Source: Nostoc favosum CHAB5714 (GTDB lineage Bacteria; Cyanobacteriota; Cyanobacteriia; Cyanobacteriales; Nostocaceae). Taken from it: a stretch of 54,371 bases of DNA. Every line of letters starts with the position of its first letter. The stretch's first letter is position 1. The DNA lies in the NCBI RefSeq assembly GCF_020829495.1, contig NZ_JAIVFQ010000050.1, positions 1 through 54,371 on the forward strand, given 5' to 3'. The notes beneath the pieces were generated by a model. That model was not told the origin of the DNA and did no database searches. It saw nothing but the letters and a program-made list of their open reading frames with translations. The translations under genes were made by a program, and so were the position numbers. Positions 1 to 8,529 of this stretch are shown piece by piece.

Positions 1-128
1 GTTCAGCCGTCTCTGCTGTAGGAGGGGAGGTAAGTCCTGCTCTTGGGCGAAAGTCTAAGTTTAGGCACTCCCCTATGATTACAGAAGCCCCAACTTCAAC
101 CGTACTCGGTAAGTTGGGGTAGTTCACT
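1..128 (+). mobile_element. Right end of an IS200/IS605-type element with omega-RNA-like fold
   Basis: The window opens inside the 3' flank of what looks like an IS200/IS605 (TnpB/OrfB) element. Positions 88-96 (CCCCAACTT) pair exactly with 111-119 (AAGTTGGGG), and a small inner stem ACCG/CGGT closes the loop. This is followed by GTAGTTCAC, the kind of end these cyanobacterial elements carry. A longer-range stem, 23-29 (AGGGGAG) with 68-74 (CTCCCCT), precedes it. Families of this kind make a guide RNA (omega RNA) from the tnpB 3' end to the right end. That the RNA is made here is inference. The transposase or nuclease gene itself lies outside the window. Confidence 0.55.
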
Positions 129-263
129 GTAAGAATTCAGAGGTCAGAATACAGGAGTCAACCAAAAGTCAAAAGTAAATATTACCCCATAACTAAAGTT
201 AGGCGATGCACTGAGTTTACGGTGAGCGCAGTCGAACTGCGTAGCCGAAGTATTACGAATTAT

Positions 264-298
264 AAAAAACTCCACGCCACTTGCGGGATGGAGTTTTT
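264..298. terminator. Hairpin with A-tract and T-tract, possible bidirectional terminator
   Basis: AAAAACTCCA and TGGAGTTTTT form a stem of about 10 bp around a 14-nt loop, with A's on the left and T's on the right, so it could terminate from either side. There is no gene directly before it on either strand, so its role is uncertain. The rest of 129-577 holds fragments of dispersed repeats (for example a GCGCAGTCGAA block near 225-245) and no convincing gene. Confidence 0.4.
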
Positions 299-577
299 GG
301 GCATGGGGAATCGGGCATCGGGGAGGCAGTGCGGTGAGGCAGTGTGCCATTCGGGGGTTTCCCCCATGAACAACTGCCTCTCTTCGTAGCGTTAGCGACG
401 CAGGAGCGTCACCCTGAAAGGGTCTTGGGGTTCACCCCGCGCGAGAGCAACTGCCGTCATGGGGAAGATGTACCGCCACAATCCCCTGTTTGCCCCAAGC
501 GGCGGGGCGACTGTCCCGGAACAGACACCTGGGGATGGAGTTTCCCGTCGCTTTCAATGAATTAGTTTGTCATCAAT

Positions 578-796
578 GTTACAATGTTGACTCTTAAGGT
601 TACAACATTTTGCCTTAGAGCTAGAACATTTTGGCTTAGAGCTACAACATTTTGGCTTAGAGCTACAACATTTTGGCTTAGAGCTACAACATTTTGGCTT
701 AGAGCTACAACATTTTGGCTTAAAGTTACAACATTTTGGCTTAGAGCTACAACATTTTGGCTTAAAGTTACAACATTTTGCCTTAAAGTTAAAGCG
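578..796. repeat. 21-bp tandem repeat array (about 9 clear units)
   Basis: About nine units of ACAACATTTTGGCTTAGAGCT (21 bp) with small variants (TTAAAGTT for TAGAGCT), preceded by one degenerate unit. Because 21 bp is seven codons, the array is open in long frames on both strands, giving heptapeptide repeats such as KPKCCSS on the minus strand. I treat these frames as by-products and not as genes. The array ends at a HIP1 octamer near 792. The stretch 797-1168 holds no gene I can support. Confidence 0.85.
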
Positions 797-995
797 ATCG
801 CTGATAGCGGTTCTCAATTGCATGGAATACAGACCATTTGTAGGGGCACAGTAACGCTGATTGGTGTCAGCCGCTTAGTACACGTCACCGTAAAAGGGGT
901 TCGGAAATATCGAGGCAAGATGTTGGGTAACACTAAAGTTCTACCCCTACTACGAATAATTACAGCAGAAATCATGTATTTGAACCACATCTATC

Positions 996-1024
996 GTAGG
1001 GGTTTAGCAATGCTAAACCCCTAC
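996..1024. repeat. Perfect palindromic hairpin
   Basis: GTAGGGGTTTAGC, a 3-nt loop, then GCTAAACCCCTAC: a perfect 13-bp stem. It lacks a T-tract, so it looks more like a dispersed palindromic repeat than a classic terminator. It lies 145 bp before the small gene at 1169. Confidence 0.6.
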
Positions 1025-1168
1025 CGCGTGGTCTATTTACCTGAAAATAGCTGTAAATTCCATACCCTTTTTGTGGTGGGCTGTACTAAGGGGCTGAGTG
1101 AATTTTGAAATTACATCCGGATTACACAAGTGCAAAGTAGTTTATGTATAAAAAAGAGATTGCTTTGC

Positions 1169-1624
1169 ATGATTAATCAAATTGTCACTTTAGAATCTTG
1201 TTGGCATAGTTCTGTACCGTGGGGAAAAGCCATGCCAGCATTAGCAGTTCAAATCCTGGAAAAAGTTTTGTTATCAAGTTCTGATATATCAGGTTACTGT
1301 TGTGGTGTCCAATGGGAGAGACAGGAATGGATTTATGCCATTGTCTGCTGTCGTGAAATACTCTACTTGCCTCAAGAAGAATTTTCTGGAACAAACGTAG
1401 TGGAAAAAGCCACAGTTGCTACACCAGCTTTTAAGTTGGGCGATGTGGTGGAAGTTGATTTTAGTGAAGAACCATCACGTCGGATTATTCAAGGGATTTT
1501 TAGCCTGAAAAACAATTGGCTTTATGCAGTAGAATGGCGTTCCCCAATTTTGTCAGAAATGGCATCGGCTCAAAGTAGAATTATCTGGCTTGCGGATGTG
1601 GATTTAGTAAAAGTGAATGTATGA
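1169..1624 (+). CDS. Conserved hypothetical protein, resembles DUF1392 of Nostoc/Anabaena
   Basis: A 151-residue protein starting MINQIVTLESCWH. I chose the ATG at 1169 over an upstream GTG at 1130 because a purine-rich AAAGAGA sits about 10 nt before it and the earlier codons look unlike protein. No signal peptide or membrane segment is visible. It is rich in W and C in its first half, has a GYCCGVQW motif near residue 45, and a second half of alternating hydrophobic residues suggesting beta strands. Length and sequence style match DUF1392, a family I recall as largely confined to Nostoc and Anabaena with unknown function. The family match is from memory. It stands alone between repeats and shows no operon partner. 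Confidence 0.6.
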   Translation: MINQIVTLESCWHSSVPWGKAMPALAVQILEKVLLSSSDISGYCCGVQWERQEWIYAIVCCREILYLPQEEFSGTNVVEKATVATPAFKLGDVVEVDFSEEPSRRIIQGIFSLKNNWLYAVEWRSPILSEMASAQSRIIWLADVDLVKVNV

Positions 1625-1747
1625 CTGTATGACTATGTTTTTGGAGTTGTACCAAAAAAGTTAGTGCGATCATCCGAGTGTGCGCTTAATTGTTTGGGTT
1701 GATTTCCTATTGCTGGGATTGAATCTTAATAGTGAATCAACCAAATC

Positions 1748-1873
1748 CCAAATCCGAAGCTGGTCTATGAAGGACGCCTTTTGCGAGAAACTTTTAGCGA
1801 TGAAGCAGCGATGCGAGAGGTTTTGATAAGTGATTGTTGGGTAACTTTAAGCACTATTTTGATCCCAGGCTGA
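1748..1873 (+). pseudogene. Possible C-terminal gene remnant
   Basis: An open frame reads PNPKLVYEGRLLRETFSDEA and onward to a TGA at 1871, with protein-like composition but no start codon and no open frame before it. It faintly resembles the C-terminal part of DUF421-type membrane proteins (a G-R/K-L-L-x-E motif), but this is weak. It may be chance. The rest of 1625-2041 shows no gene. Confidence 0.2.
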
Positions 1874-2041
1874 CAAATGAGATTTTGAACAACTCACTGC
1901 ACCTTCAAAAAATATCGCCGCTTTCGTGTCCACAGCCGTCACAAGTCGCGTGCTGTTTAATAACACTCAGCATTTACACTGTGGTATAAAGATTTACTAT
2001 TAGATAAGATAATGCTTAGAGGCATAAGATACATATATGAT

Positions 2042-2079
2042 ATACTCTACTGAGGCAAATAAATCAGTAGAGTATTTTT
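2042..2079 (+). terminator. Terminator-like hairpin upstream of the sugar transporter
   Basis: ATACTCTACTGA (2042-2053) pairs perfectly with TCAGTAGAGTAT (2064-2075) around a 10-nt loop, followed by a short T-run. It lies 147 bp before the ytfQ-like gene. It could end transcription from upstream or act as an attenuator in the transporter leader. The sequence cannot decide between these. No gene is visible in 2080-2225. Confidence 0.5.
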
Positions 2080-2225
2080 ATAGGAATCCGGTATCTGTTC
2101 CTTGCCCCTCACCCAACAATTTTGGGGAAGCCAGCCTAGTGCTAGTTTTCCTCTCCTACAGTCATATATCTAATGCAGAAGACAGCGATTCGGGGGTGTC
2201 GAGGGAATGGCTGCTGTGATGAAGA

Positions 2226-3203
2226 ATGAAACCTGTCCGAGTCTATATGTCAAAGTTTCTGGTATTTAGCGCCTACGCTGTGATTATTGTTGCGGCTTTC
2301 TCGCAGTCTGGCTGTGTGCGCGAGAAAACAAAAAAAATTGTCGGATTTTCGCAGACAGAGAACATCGGCCCGTGGCGCATCGCCGAAACGAACAGCATCA
2401 AAGAGGAGGCTGCCAAGCGTAAGAAAACTTACGATTTCCTGATGACGGATGCTCAGGGGCAGACATCGAAGCAATTTTCTGACATCGAGGATTTGATTGC
2501 CCGACAAGTCGATGCCATATTTCTCGCGCCACGCGAATATGAGGGTCTTACACCTGCTCTCGAAGCAGCGAGAGCGGCAAAAATCCCGGTGTTTCTCATC
2601 GACCGTGAAGCTGCGGGAAGACCAGGCGAGCATTTCGTCAGCTTTCTCGGGTCGGATTTCATTGTCCAAGGCCGCCGTGTTGGCAAATGGCTGGCTCAGG
2701 CTACTAATGGCAAGGCGTCTATTGTGGAACTCACCGGAACAGCAGGGTCATCGGTCGCAATTGATCGGGCAAAGGGGTTTCGGGATGCGATCGCCAGTTA
2801 TCCCAACATGAAGATCATCGCCACCCAGACGGCGGATTTTTCGCGGGCTGCGGCCGTGCGTGTAATGGAAAACATCATTCAGGCTAAAGGTTCTGATATC
2901 ACCGCAGTGTATGCTCACAATGACGAAATGGCATTGGGTGCCATCCAGGCTCTCAAGTCCGCAGGCATGAAGCCTGGTAAGGATGTGATCGTCGGTTCAA
3001 TCGATGGTCAGAAAGCCGCACTTGAAGCGATTAACCGTGGTGAGCTTGGCGTGAGTGTAGAGTCGAACCCGCGTTTTGGCCCACTTGTTTTCGCTACGAT
3101 GGAGAAGTATTTTGCTGGCAAAAAGATTCCTCCTAGAATAATTCTTGAGGACAGACTCTTCGATGTGACAAACGCCAAAGATTTTGTGCAAGAAGCATAC
3201 TAG
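2226..3203 (+). CDS. ytfQ: ABC transporter sugar-binding protein, YtfQ-like (galactofuranose type)
   Basis: A periplasmic binding protein of 325 residues that would capture a sugar and hand it to the membrane complex encoded downstream. It begins with a basic stretch and a hydrophobic segment ending SQSGC. The cysteine suggests a lipoprotein, but the lipobox is imperfect (Q at -3). The mature part follows the Peripla_BP_4 fold: VGFSQTENIGPWRIAETNS near residue 40, QVDAIFLAPRE near 95, VAIDRAKGF near 178, VYAHNDEMALGAIQALK near 230 and VGSIDG near 258. These blocks closely match what I recall of E. coli YtfQ. An alternative ATG lies at 2247. The last residues AY and the TAG stop coincide with the start of a repeat (3199). 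G+C content and codon choice look higher than neighbouring genes. Substrate is inferred from family and gene order. Confidence 0.8.
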   Translation: MKPVRVYMSKFLVFSAYAVIIVAAFSQSGCVREKTKKIVGFSQTENIGPWRIAETNSIKEEAAKRKKTYDFLMTDAQGQTSKQFSDIEDLIARQVDAIFLAPREYEGLTPALEAARAAKIPVFLIDREAAGRPGEHFVSFLGSDFIVQGRRVGKWLAQATNGKASIVELTGTAGSSVAIDRAKGFRDAIASYPNMKIIATQTADFSRAAAVRVMENIIQAKGSDITAVYAHNDEMALGAIQALKSAGMKPGKDVIVGSIDGQKAALEAINRGELGVSVESNPRFGPLVFATMEKYFAGKKIPPRIILEDRLFDVTNAKDFVQEAY

Positions 3204-3588
3204 TACTCGACCAACCCAAAAGAAGGCAGGGGGAGCAGGGGGAGCAGAGGGAGCAGGGGGAGAAAAGAACTTGATTTTCTTACCATAAACCCCGCAAAGT
3301 TTCTTTGGTGGACTACTAGTACTCGACCAACCCAAAAATGACGGGTGAAGGCAGGCTGTTCTTGAGCAGGAGGAGAAAAGAACTTGATTTTCTTACCATA
3401 AACCAAGCATTGTTGCCTTGGCAGACTACTAGTAGTTTCTCAAGCGAAGTTTGAAGGGTAAAGGAACGAACCGCATAGACGCAAAGCGGCTTCCCGCAGG
3501 GTAGGACGCAAAGAGCGCAAAGGAAGAAGGAAAAGAGAGAAATAAAAATTTGATTTACCAAGCATTGTTGGCTTAATAGACTACTAGT
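3199..3588. repeat. Three tandem ACTAGT-bounded repeat units (family N)
   Basis: Three units begin and end on ACTAGT at 3199, 3315, 3428 and 3583. Units one and two share ACTCGACCAACCCAAAA at the left and a GAAAAGAACTTGATTTTC block followed by TTACCATAAACC inside. Unit three is diverged and carries the 'CGCAAAGAGCGCAAAGG' type core also seen in elements at 10478, 28195 and 42887. The array separates the binding-protein gene from the ATPase gene of what should be one operon. No gene is visible in 3204-3744. Confidence 0.75.
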
Positions 3589-3744
3589 ACCGCAAGGCGG
3601 AAGTCAAAAGTCACGCATAATTGTATTTCAAGCTCTTGCGCCATATAAATAAAGATAAAGATAGCCAGGAAATATGCTGAACCTGGACGATGAATAAACA
3701 AGATGACGACTATGGGGTATCAGGACAAAAACTAGGTAAAGCCG

Positions 3745-5301
3745 ATGACTCAGGCGACTCGAACTGTCTTGTGCATGAGGGACATAAAGAAAAGTTTTTC
3801 CGGGGTATCGGCGCTCCGGGGCGTCGATTTTGAGCTAAAGGCGGGCGAGATCCATGCGCTGGTCGGAGAGAACGGCGCTGGTAAATCGACACTCATTAAG
3901 ATCATGACGGGAGCGTATCGACGAGATTCGGGTGTTATGGATTATGGCGATCCCGTTACATTCCAGAACCCGACCGAAGCGCAGGCGGTAGGCATCGTAG
4001 CTGTCTACCAGGAAATCCATCTCGTGGGTTTCCGAACCGTTGCTGAGAACATTTTTCTTGGCAGAGAGCCGCATCGCTTTGGGATTATTGACAGACGGCG
4101 CATGAACACTGAGACATCGGAGATATTGGAGCGCCTGGGGTTGGATATCGACCCGCGATCGCTGGTTAGTTCGCTCAATATTGCCCATCGCCAAATGGTG
4201 GCGATCGCACGCGCTATATCCTTTGGTGCGCGGGTGCTTATCCTCGATGAACCCACGAGTTCGCTTACCGAAACCGAGGTTTCTGTTCTTTTTAATGTCA
4301 TGCGGCGGCTAAAGTCGGAAGGGACATCCATCGTTTACGTCAGCCACCGTTTTGAAGAACTTTACGCCGTGTGCGATCGCGTCACAGTTCTGCGTGATGG
4401 GTGCAACATCGTAACGCAATCCCTGGCCACGCTCAATCGCCTGGAACTCGTTTGTTATATGCTGGGCCGCGAACCAGAAGAGGTGAGCAAAGGAGTCACG
4501 GCGTTCGCAGGGCGATCGCAAAATGCGGTAAATCGACCAGTGCTGCTCCAGGCGGAAGCTCTCAAATATAAGAAACGGCTCGATGGTGTCTCGATTGAAA
4601 TGCGGCATGGCGAAATCGTTGGGCTTGCGGGTTTGCTCGGCTCTGGTCGAAGTGAAACAGTGCGTACCCTGTTTGGGGCTGAACCACTTGAGGGTGGAAC
4701 TGTAAAACTCGAAGGTAATCTTCTATCCCTGCGTGATCCTCATGATGCCATCGACGCTGGGATAGCTTTCCTTTCAGAGGATCGCAAGGCGGACGGCATC
4801 ATCCCTGAGCTTTCGGTGCGAGAAAACCTCACCCTCGCTGCACTACCAAACCTTACGCAATGGGGCATCGTTTCCAGAAAACGACAGAATGAGCTTGTTG
4901 ATCGTTTCATGCAGCGCCTTGGAATTAAGGCGACTAGCGCCGAACAGAAGATCCACGAACTATCAGGCGGCAATCAGCAGAAGGTTCTTCTGGCGCGATG
5001 GCTGTGCAAAAATACAAAACTTCTTCTCCTCGACGAACCGACTCGCGGTATCGACGTTGGTGCAAAGGGCGAGATCCAGCGCCTGATCGCCGAACTAGCA
5101 GAGCAAGGGCTGGGGGTTCTGATGATTTCATCGGAAGTGGAAGAGCTAGTTGAAGGTTCGCAACGTGTTATCGTCCTCCGTGACGGGCGGTCAATCGCAG
5201 AACTCAGTGGTGAACAAAAGAACATAAAGGCAATTCTGCACGTAATGGCGGAAGGTGCACGTCAGGAAGGCGTGAAACAGAGCAGGACAGATAATGAATA
5301 G
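3745..5301 (+). CDS. ytfR: Sugar ABC transporter ATP-binding protein, YtfR/RbsA-like (two ATPase domains)
   Basis: The 518-residue energy-coupling subunit of the importer, cytoplasmic and bound to the permeases. The first ATPase domain has Walker A GENGAGKST (about residue 41), Walker B VLILDEPTSS and a switch histidine in YVSHR. The second has a degenerate Walker A (GLLGSGRSE), signature LSGGNQQKV and Walker B LLLLDEPTRGIDVG. A weak second P-loop and a strong second signature are normal for the RbsA/YtfR/MglA group. The gene overlaps the next by 8 bp, so translation is probably coupled. The start is the first in-frame ATG (CCG ATG ACT CAG). The preceding 541-bp spacer with a repeat array may weaken cotranscription with the binding protein. 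HIP1 sites inside show adaptation to the host. Confidence 0.85.
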   Translation: MTQATRTVLCMRDIKKSFSGVSALRGVDFELKAGEIHALVGENGAGKSTLIKIMTGAYRRDSGVMDYGDPVTFQNPTEAQAVGIVAVYQEIHLVGFRTVAENIFLGREPHRFGIIDRRRMNTETSEILERLGLDIDPRSLVSSLNIAHRQMVAIARAISFGARVLILDEPTSSLTETEVSVLFNVMRRLKSEGTSIVYVSHRFEELYAVCDRVTVLRDGCNIVTQSLATLNRLELVCYMLGREPEEVSKGVTAFAGRSQNAVNRPVLLQAEALKYKKRLDGVSIEMRHGEIVGLAGLLGSGRSETVRTLFGAEPLEGGTVKLEGNLLSLRDPHDAIDAGIAFLSEDRKADGIIPELSVRENLTLAALPNLTQWGIVSRKRQNELVDRFMQRLGIKATSAEQKIHELSGGNQQKVLLARWLCKNTKLLLLDEPTRGIDVGAKGEIQRLIAELAEQGLGVLMISSEVEELVEGSQRVIVLRDGRSIAELSGEQKNIKAILHVMAEGARQEGVKQSRTDNE

Positions 5302-6241
5302 CAAGAAGCCTGACCTGAGTTGGAAAAACCTGTGGAACCCAAACTTGGGTGCCCCGGCGGCACTGCTAATTCTCTATGTTGCGAACGCCGTTTTCACTCC
5401 GCGTTTCGCTACAGTTAGCAACACCTTGAACATGTTGCTCCAAGTATCCACCACAATGTTTATTGCCGTTGGGATGACATTTGTCATTGCCTCGCGTGGC
5501 ATCGATCTGACAGTCGGCTCTACTATGGCATTGGTTTCAGTTATTGTGGCATTGCTTATTAAGTATGGAATTACTGTTGCCATTTCGTTCGCCTTGTGCT
5601 GTGCCCTGTTGGTAGGTCTACTCAATGGCTTTCTCATCTCACGTCTGAAACTTGATCCCCTGATCACTACCTTGGCGGCTCTGATCTTATGGCGTGGGGT
5701 CGCTCAGGTCATCGGGGATGGTCAGCTCGTTCCCTTCACCCATCCCACATTTGAAGCGCTCGGAAAGGGCTATCTCGGTTTTATACCAATTCAGGTTGTA
5801 ATTGCGGCAGTCGTCATTGCAGGAGCCTTCTTCTGTATCCGCTCTACGCTTTTTGGGCGTCAGATTGTTGCAGTCGGCGGCAACGAGAAAGCTGCAAGGC
5901 TTGCGGGTATCCGTGCGGAACGGGTGAAATACATCGTCTATATAGTTAGTGCCCTGCTTGCTGGGCTGGCCGGACTCGTCGAGACGGCGAGGCTCGGTAT
6001 GGGCGATCCTAGTAAGGTCGGTGTCAACGCGGAATTCGAGGCGATCGCAGCCGTTGTTGTTGGCGGCACGCCCTTCTCTGGTGGCCGCGCTAATGTACTC
6101 GGAACTGTTGTGGGAGCGCTGATCATGCAGGTAATTTCCACAAGTTTCAACATGCTTTTGATTCCCTTCACTTGGTCATTAGTTTTAAAATCCGTAATCA
6201 TTCTTTTCGCCATTTTTTTACAGCGTCCTAAGGAGGTTTAA
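5294..6241 (+). CDS. ytfT: Sugar ABC transporter permease, YtfT-like
   Basis: A 315-residue inner-membrane permease with about eight to ten hydrophobic helices, of the BPD_transp_2 (RbsC-like) family. It carries the family's conserved GMTFVIASRGIDLTVGS block around residue 60, a RLKLDPLITTLAALILWRG block, and VGGNEKAARLAGI before the coupling region, which contacts the ATPase. With the next gene it should form the heterodimeric channel. Its start overlaps the ytfR stop by 8 bp. Gene order and similarity point to the galactofuranose importer. Another pentose or hexose cannot be excluded. Confidence 0.82.
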   Translation: MNSKKPDLSWKNLWNPNLGAPAALLILYVANAVFTPRFATVSNTLNMLLQVSTTMFIAVGMTFVIASRGIDLTVGSTMALVSVIVALLIKYGITVAISFALCCALLVGLLNGFLISRLKLDPLITTLAALILWRGVAQVIGDGQLVPFTHPTFEALGKGYLGFIPIQVVIAAVVIAGAFFCIRSTLFGRQIVAVGGNEKAARLAGIRAERVKYIVYIVSALLAGLAGLVETARLGMGDPSKVGVNAEFEAIAAVVVGGTPFSGGRANVLGTVVGALIMQVISTSFNMLLIPFTWSLVLKSVIILFAIFLQRPKEV

Positions 6242-6247
6242 CGTGTC

Positions 6248-7228
6248 ATGGCTGCTACAAGGTCTCTTGCAGTTGCTGGAATGCGGCTCTCGAAGCGTCT
6301 CGCCAGACTCCTCACCTCGCAAGGTGTGCTGCTCATGCTCCTTAGTTTGGCTGTTTTCGCATCGTTTCGTTATGAAACCTTCCTGACACCTCTTAATCTC
6401 ATGAATATCATGCGACAGAACAGTATGCTGGCGATCGTGGCACTGGGCATGACTGTCGTGATTCTGAGTGGAGGAATCGATCTCTCCGTGGGTTCCCTCG
6501 TTGCTCTAGGCGGTGTCGTCGCGGCATTGCTTGCTGGACAAGGAAGCTTTGTGGCAATTGTTGGCGGCATTGCCAGCACCACCTTGCTTGGTGTGGTAAA
6601 CGGTCTTCTCGTATCCCGCGCAAGGCTCCAGCCGTTCGTTGTTACGTTATTCACCGCAAGCGCTGCACGGGGGCTAGCGTTGAGCATCACCGAGGAGAGG
6701 TCGATTGCAGTACCATCGGCAGCATCAGGACTTGTTTGGCTGGGCAGAGGGTTTATTGGTTTCGTTCCTGTCCCCGTGCTTATAGTTGCGCTCTTATATT
6801 TTGCAGCTTGGTTTATGCTGCACAAAAGCCGATTAGGGTTGCATGTGTTCGCTATCGGCGACAACGAGGAAGCCTCCCGGCTGATGGGCGTGAACCCAAA
6901 CCGAGTGAAGCTTGCGGTCTACACATTCAGTGGTATGCTTTCAGGGCTTGCTGGTGTCGTTCTCGCGGGTCGTCTAGGGGCGGGTCAGCCTGTGGCTGCC
7001 TTTGGCTGGGAAACGGATGCGATCGCCGCGACTGTCATGGGAGGGACATTTCTCGTAGGGGGGCAGGGGAGCGTGTTTCCGACGCTTGTCGGTGTACTTT
7101 TACTAGGAATGATGTACAACCTTCTGAATCTTGAGGGGACTATTACTCCGTGGTGGCAGCTTGTGCTTCGAGGCGGCTTTCTACTTATGGTCGTGATATT
7201 CCAGCAGCGCATCGCCCAGAGGGAATAA
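6248..7228 (+). CDS. yjfF: Sugar ABC transporter permease, YjfF-like
   Basis: The second permease, 326 residues, with the same family blocks: GMTVVILSGGIDLSVGS near residue 70, a RARLQPFVVTLFTASAARG block and IGDNEEASRLMGVNPNRVK near 210. It starts 6 bp after the ytfT stop, with AGGAGG about 10 nt upstream (inside the end of ytfT). Two different permeases after one RbsA-type ATPase is the YtfQRT-YjfF arrangement. The TAA stop is the first three bases of a TAATACCAATT inverted-repeat end, so the natural C-terminus may have been changed by insertion. Confidence 0.82.
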   Translation: MAATRSLAVAGMRLSKRLARLLTSQGVLLMLLSLAVFASFRYETFLTPLNLMNIMRQNSMLAIVALGMTVVILSGGIDLSVGSLVALGGVVAALLAGQGSFVAIVGGIASTTLLGVVNGLLVSRARLQPFVVTLFTASAARGLALSITEERSIAVPSAASGLVWLGRGFIGFVPVPVLIVALLYFAAWFMLHKSRLGLHVFAIGDNEEASRLMGVNPNRVKLAVYTFSGMLSGLAGVVLAGRLGAGQPVAAFGWETDAIAATVMGGTFLVGGQGSVFPTLVGVLLLGMMYNLLNLEGTITPWWQLVLRGGFLLMVVIFQQRIAQRE

Positions 7229-7333
7229 TACCAATTCAATTAATGATTTTAAACACATCCTTGGGTAAAGACGCGATGAATCGCGTCTCTACAGATGGTC
7301 TATTTGTCGCATTCTTTTTTCAAATTGGTATTA
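7226..7333. mobile_element. MITE-like element, family H (ends TAATACCAATT)
   Basis: TAATACCAATT at 7226 is inverted at 7323-7333 (AATTGGTATTA). The interior contains a GACGCGATgaATCGCGTC hairpin typical of dispersed Nostoc repeats. The left end overlaps the yjfF stop codon. Related ends occur at 29111-29392 and, more weakly, at 29972-30140. Confidence 0.6.
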
Positions 7334-7340
7334 CGCTCTA

Positions 7341-7660
7341 CTTGCAAGAGCTTCCGTCTTCACGTTTCAGTGTTTCGCGCAGCCTGTAAGAGCTTCCGTC
7401 TTCCCTGTAAGAGCTTCCGTCTTCACGTTTCAGTGTTTCGCGCAGCCTGCAAGAGCTTCCGTCTTCCCTGTAAGAGCTTCCGTCTTCACGTTTCAGTGTT
7501 TCGCGCAGCCTGCAAGAGCTTCCGTCTTCCCTGCAAGAGCTTCCGCCTTCACGTTTCAGTGTTTCGCGCAGCCTGCAAGAGCTTCCGTCTTCCCTGTAAG
7601 AACTTCCGCCTTCACGTTTCAGTGTTTCGCGCAGCCTGCAAGAGCTTCCGTCTTCACGTT
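7341..7660. repeat. 21/42-bp tandem array with 63-bp super-unit
   Basis: Units of about CTGCAAGAGCTTCCGTCTTC plus one base (21 bp) alternate with a 42-bp version extended by CACGTTTCAGTGTTTCGCGC, giving a 63-bp super-repeat present about four times, with a 42-bp type unit at the left and a shortened unit at the right. All steps are multiples of seven. A plus-strand frame stays open across the array, but it is pure repeat and I do not call it a gene. The region 7661-8032 contains one hairpin (about 7904-7923, AGACGTAG/CTACGTCT) and otherwise no supported gene. Confidence 0.85.
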
Positions 7661-8032
7661 AGCAAAAACATACTTGCGTTACACCTATTTTCACGCATAT
7701 AAAATATACTTTTGCAGTACAGTAGTACTGTGTGCTGACAATAAATGTGGTTCAAAGATGTAAAAACTACTGTTAGTCATTTAAGTTTCAATACTTCTCG
7801 GTTAAGCCCAAAATCAGGTAAATTAAGGGTTTCACCTTTTCTTCGTGAGATTCATCCTTTTTTGCTCTTTTTGATTAGACATAGAAGGGAAAAAGAATGT
7901 AAAGACGTAGTAGTGCTACGTCTCTACAAGGGTTCTGGGTAACGCATATTTTATTTCTGGAGATGTCTATTGGCGATCGCTAGAAATATTATTAGTATTC
8001 AGCAACAACTAGCTCCTGGGCACTTATGACTA

Positions 8033-8449
8033 CTAGGGCACAATCAGCACTGGGCAAGGGGAAAGATTAATTACGCGAGTGGTAACACTATCATCGGCTC
8101 CCTCTTCAGTCAACCCTAGCCCCCGACAGCCCATAATGATTAAATCGGCTCCGATTTCATCAGCGACATCGCAGATAGTAAAAGCTGGTTTACCTCGCCT
8201 TTCCAGGATTTCGGATTGAATTCCTTGCCCAGAAAATAAAGATTGGGCATTTTCCAACAGCTTGGCAACTACCTCTGGTGACACCATCGGATCTGGACTA
8301 GGCGCATCTGGAGGTGGTTCTTCTACCACAGACAGCAGCACCAAGCGACTGCTGTACTTTTTGACTACGTTTGTAACTACATCAGCAGCTTCCCGCGTTT
8401 CCCGGCTTTGATCAATAGGAAATAGTACTGTCTTAAATATCTCTGTCAC
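8033..8449 (-). CDS. Universal stress protein (UspA family)
   Basis: A single-domain 138-residue Usp with a GTG start. It begins with FKTVLFPIDQSRE (beta1 plus nucleotide-contacting Asp) and ends with GADLIIMGCRGLG and SPCPVLIVP, the family's C-terminal signature. ATP-binding members have G-x2-G-x9-G-(S/T). Here GCRG is followed nine residues later by DS, so the third glycine is replaced and binding may be altered. It is cytoplasmic and would be a stress or energy-status sensor. It is divergent from pgk with an 80-bp shared spacer. A distant TSS and function cannot be read from the sequence. Confidence 0.85.
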   Translation of the reverse strand: MTEIFKTVLFPIDQSRETREAADVVTNVVKKYSSRLVLLSVVEEPPPDAPSPDPMVSPEVVAKLLENAQSLFSGQGIQSEILERRGKPAFTICDVADEIGADLIIMGCRGLGLTEEGADDSVTTRVINLSPCPVLIVP

Positions 8450-8529
8450 TTGGGTACCCCTGACTCCGGTAAAATCTTGATGGTTCTACTTTCAAAACAA
8501 TAACAAAAAGGCAATCAGGAGAGTTTGGT

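Noticed and set aside
584..1108. Long plus- and minus-strand frames over the 21-bp array at 578-796
   Set aside because: The frames exist because the unit is seven codons without stops on either strand. The encoded heptapeptides are pure repeat and there is no ribosome-binding site.
3200..3561. Minus-strand frames in the ytfQ-ytfR spacer
   Set aside because: They lie on the ACTAGT-bounded tandem repeats and share the same translated blocks between copies.
7295..7702. 135-codon frame with CKSFRLP-type repeats
   Set aside because: Entirely made of the 21/42-bp array; no start signal and no non-repeat protein sequence.
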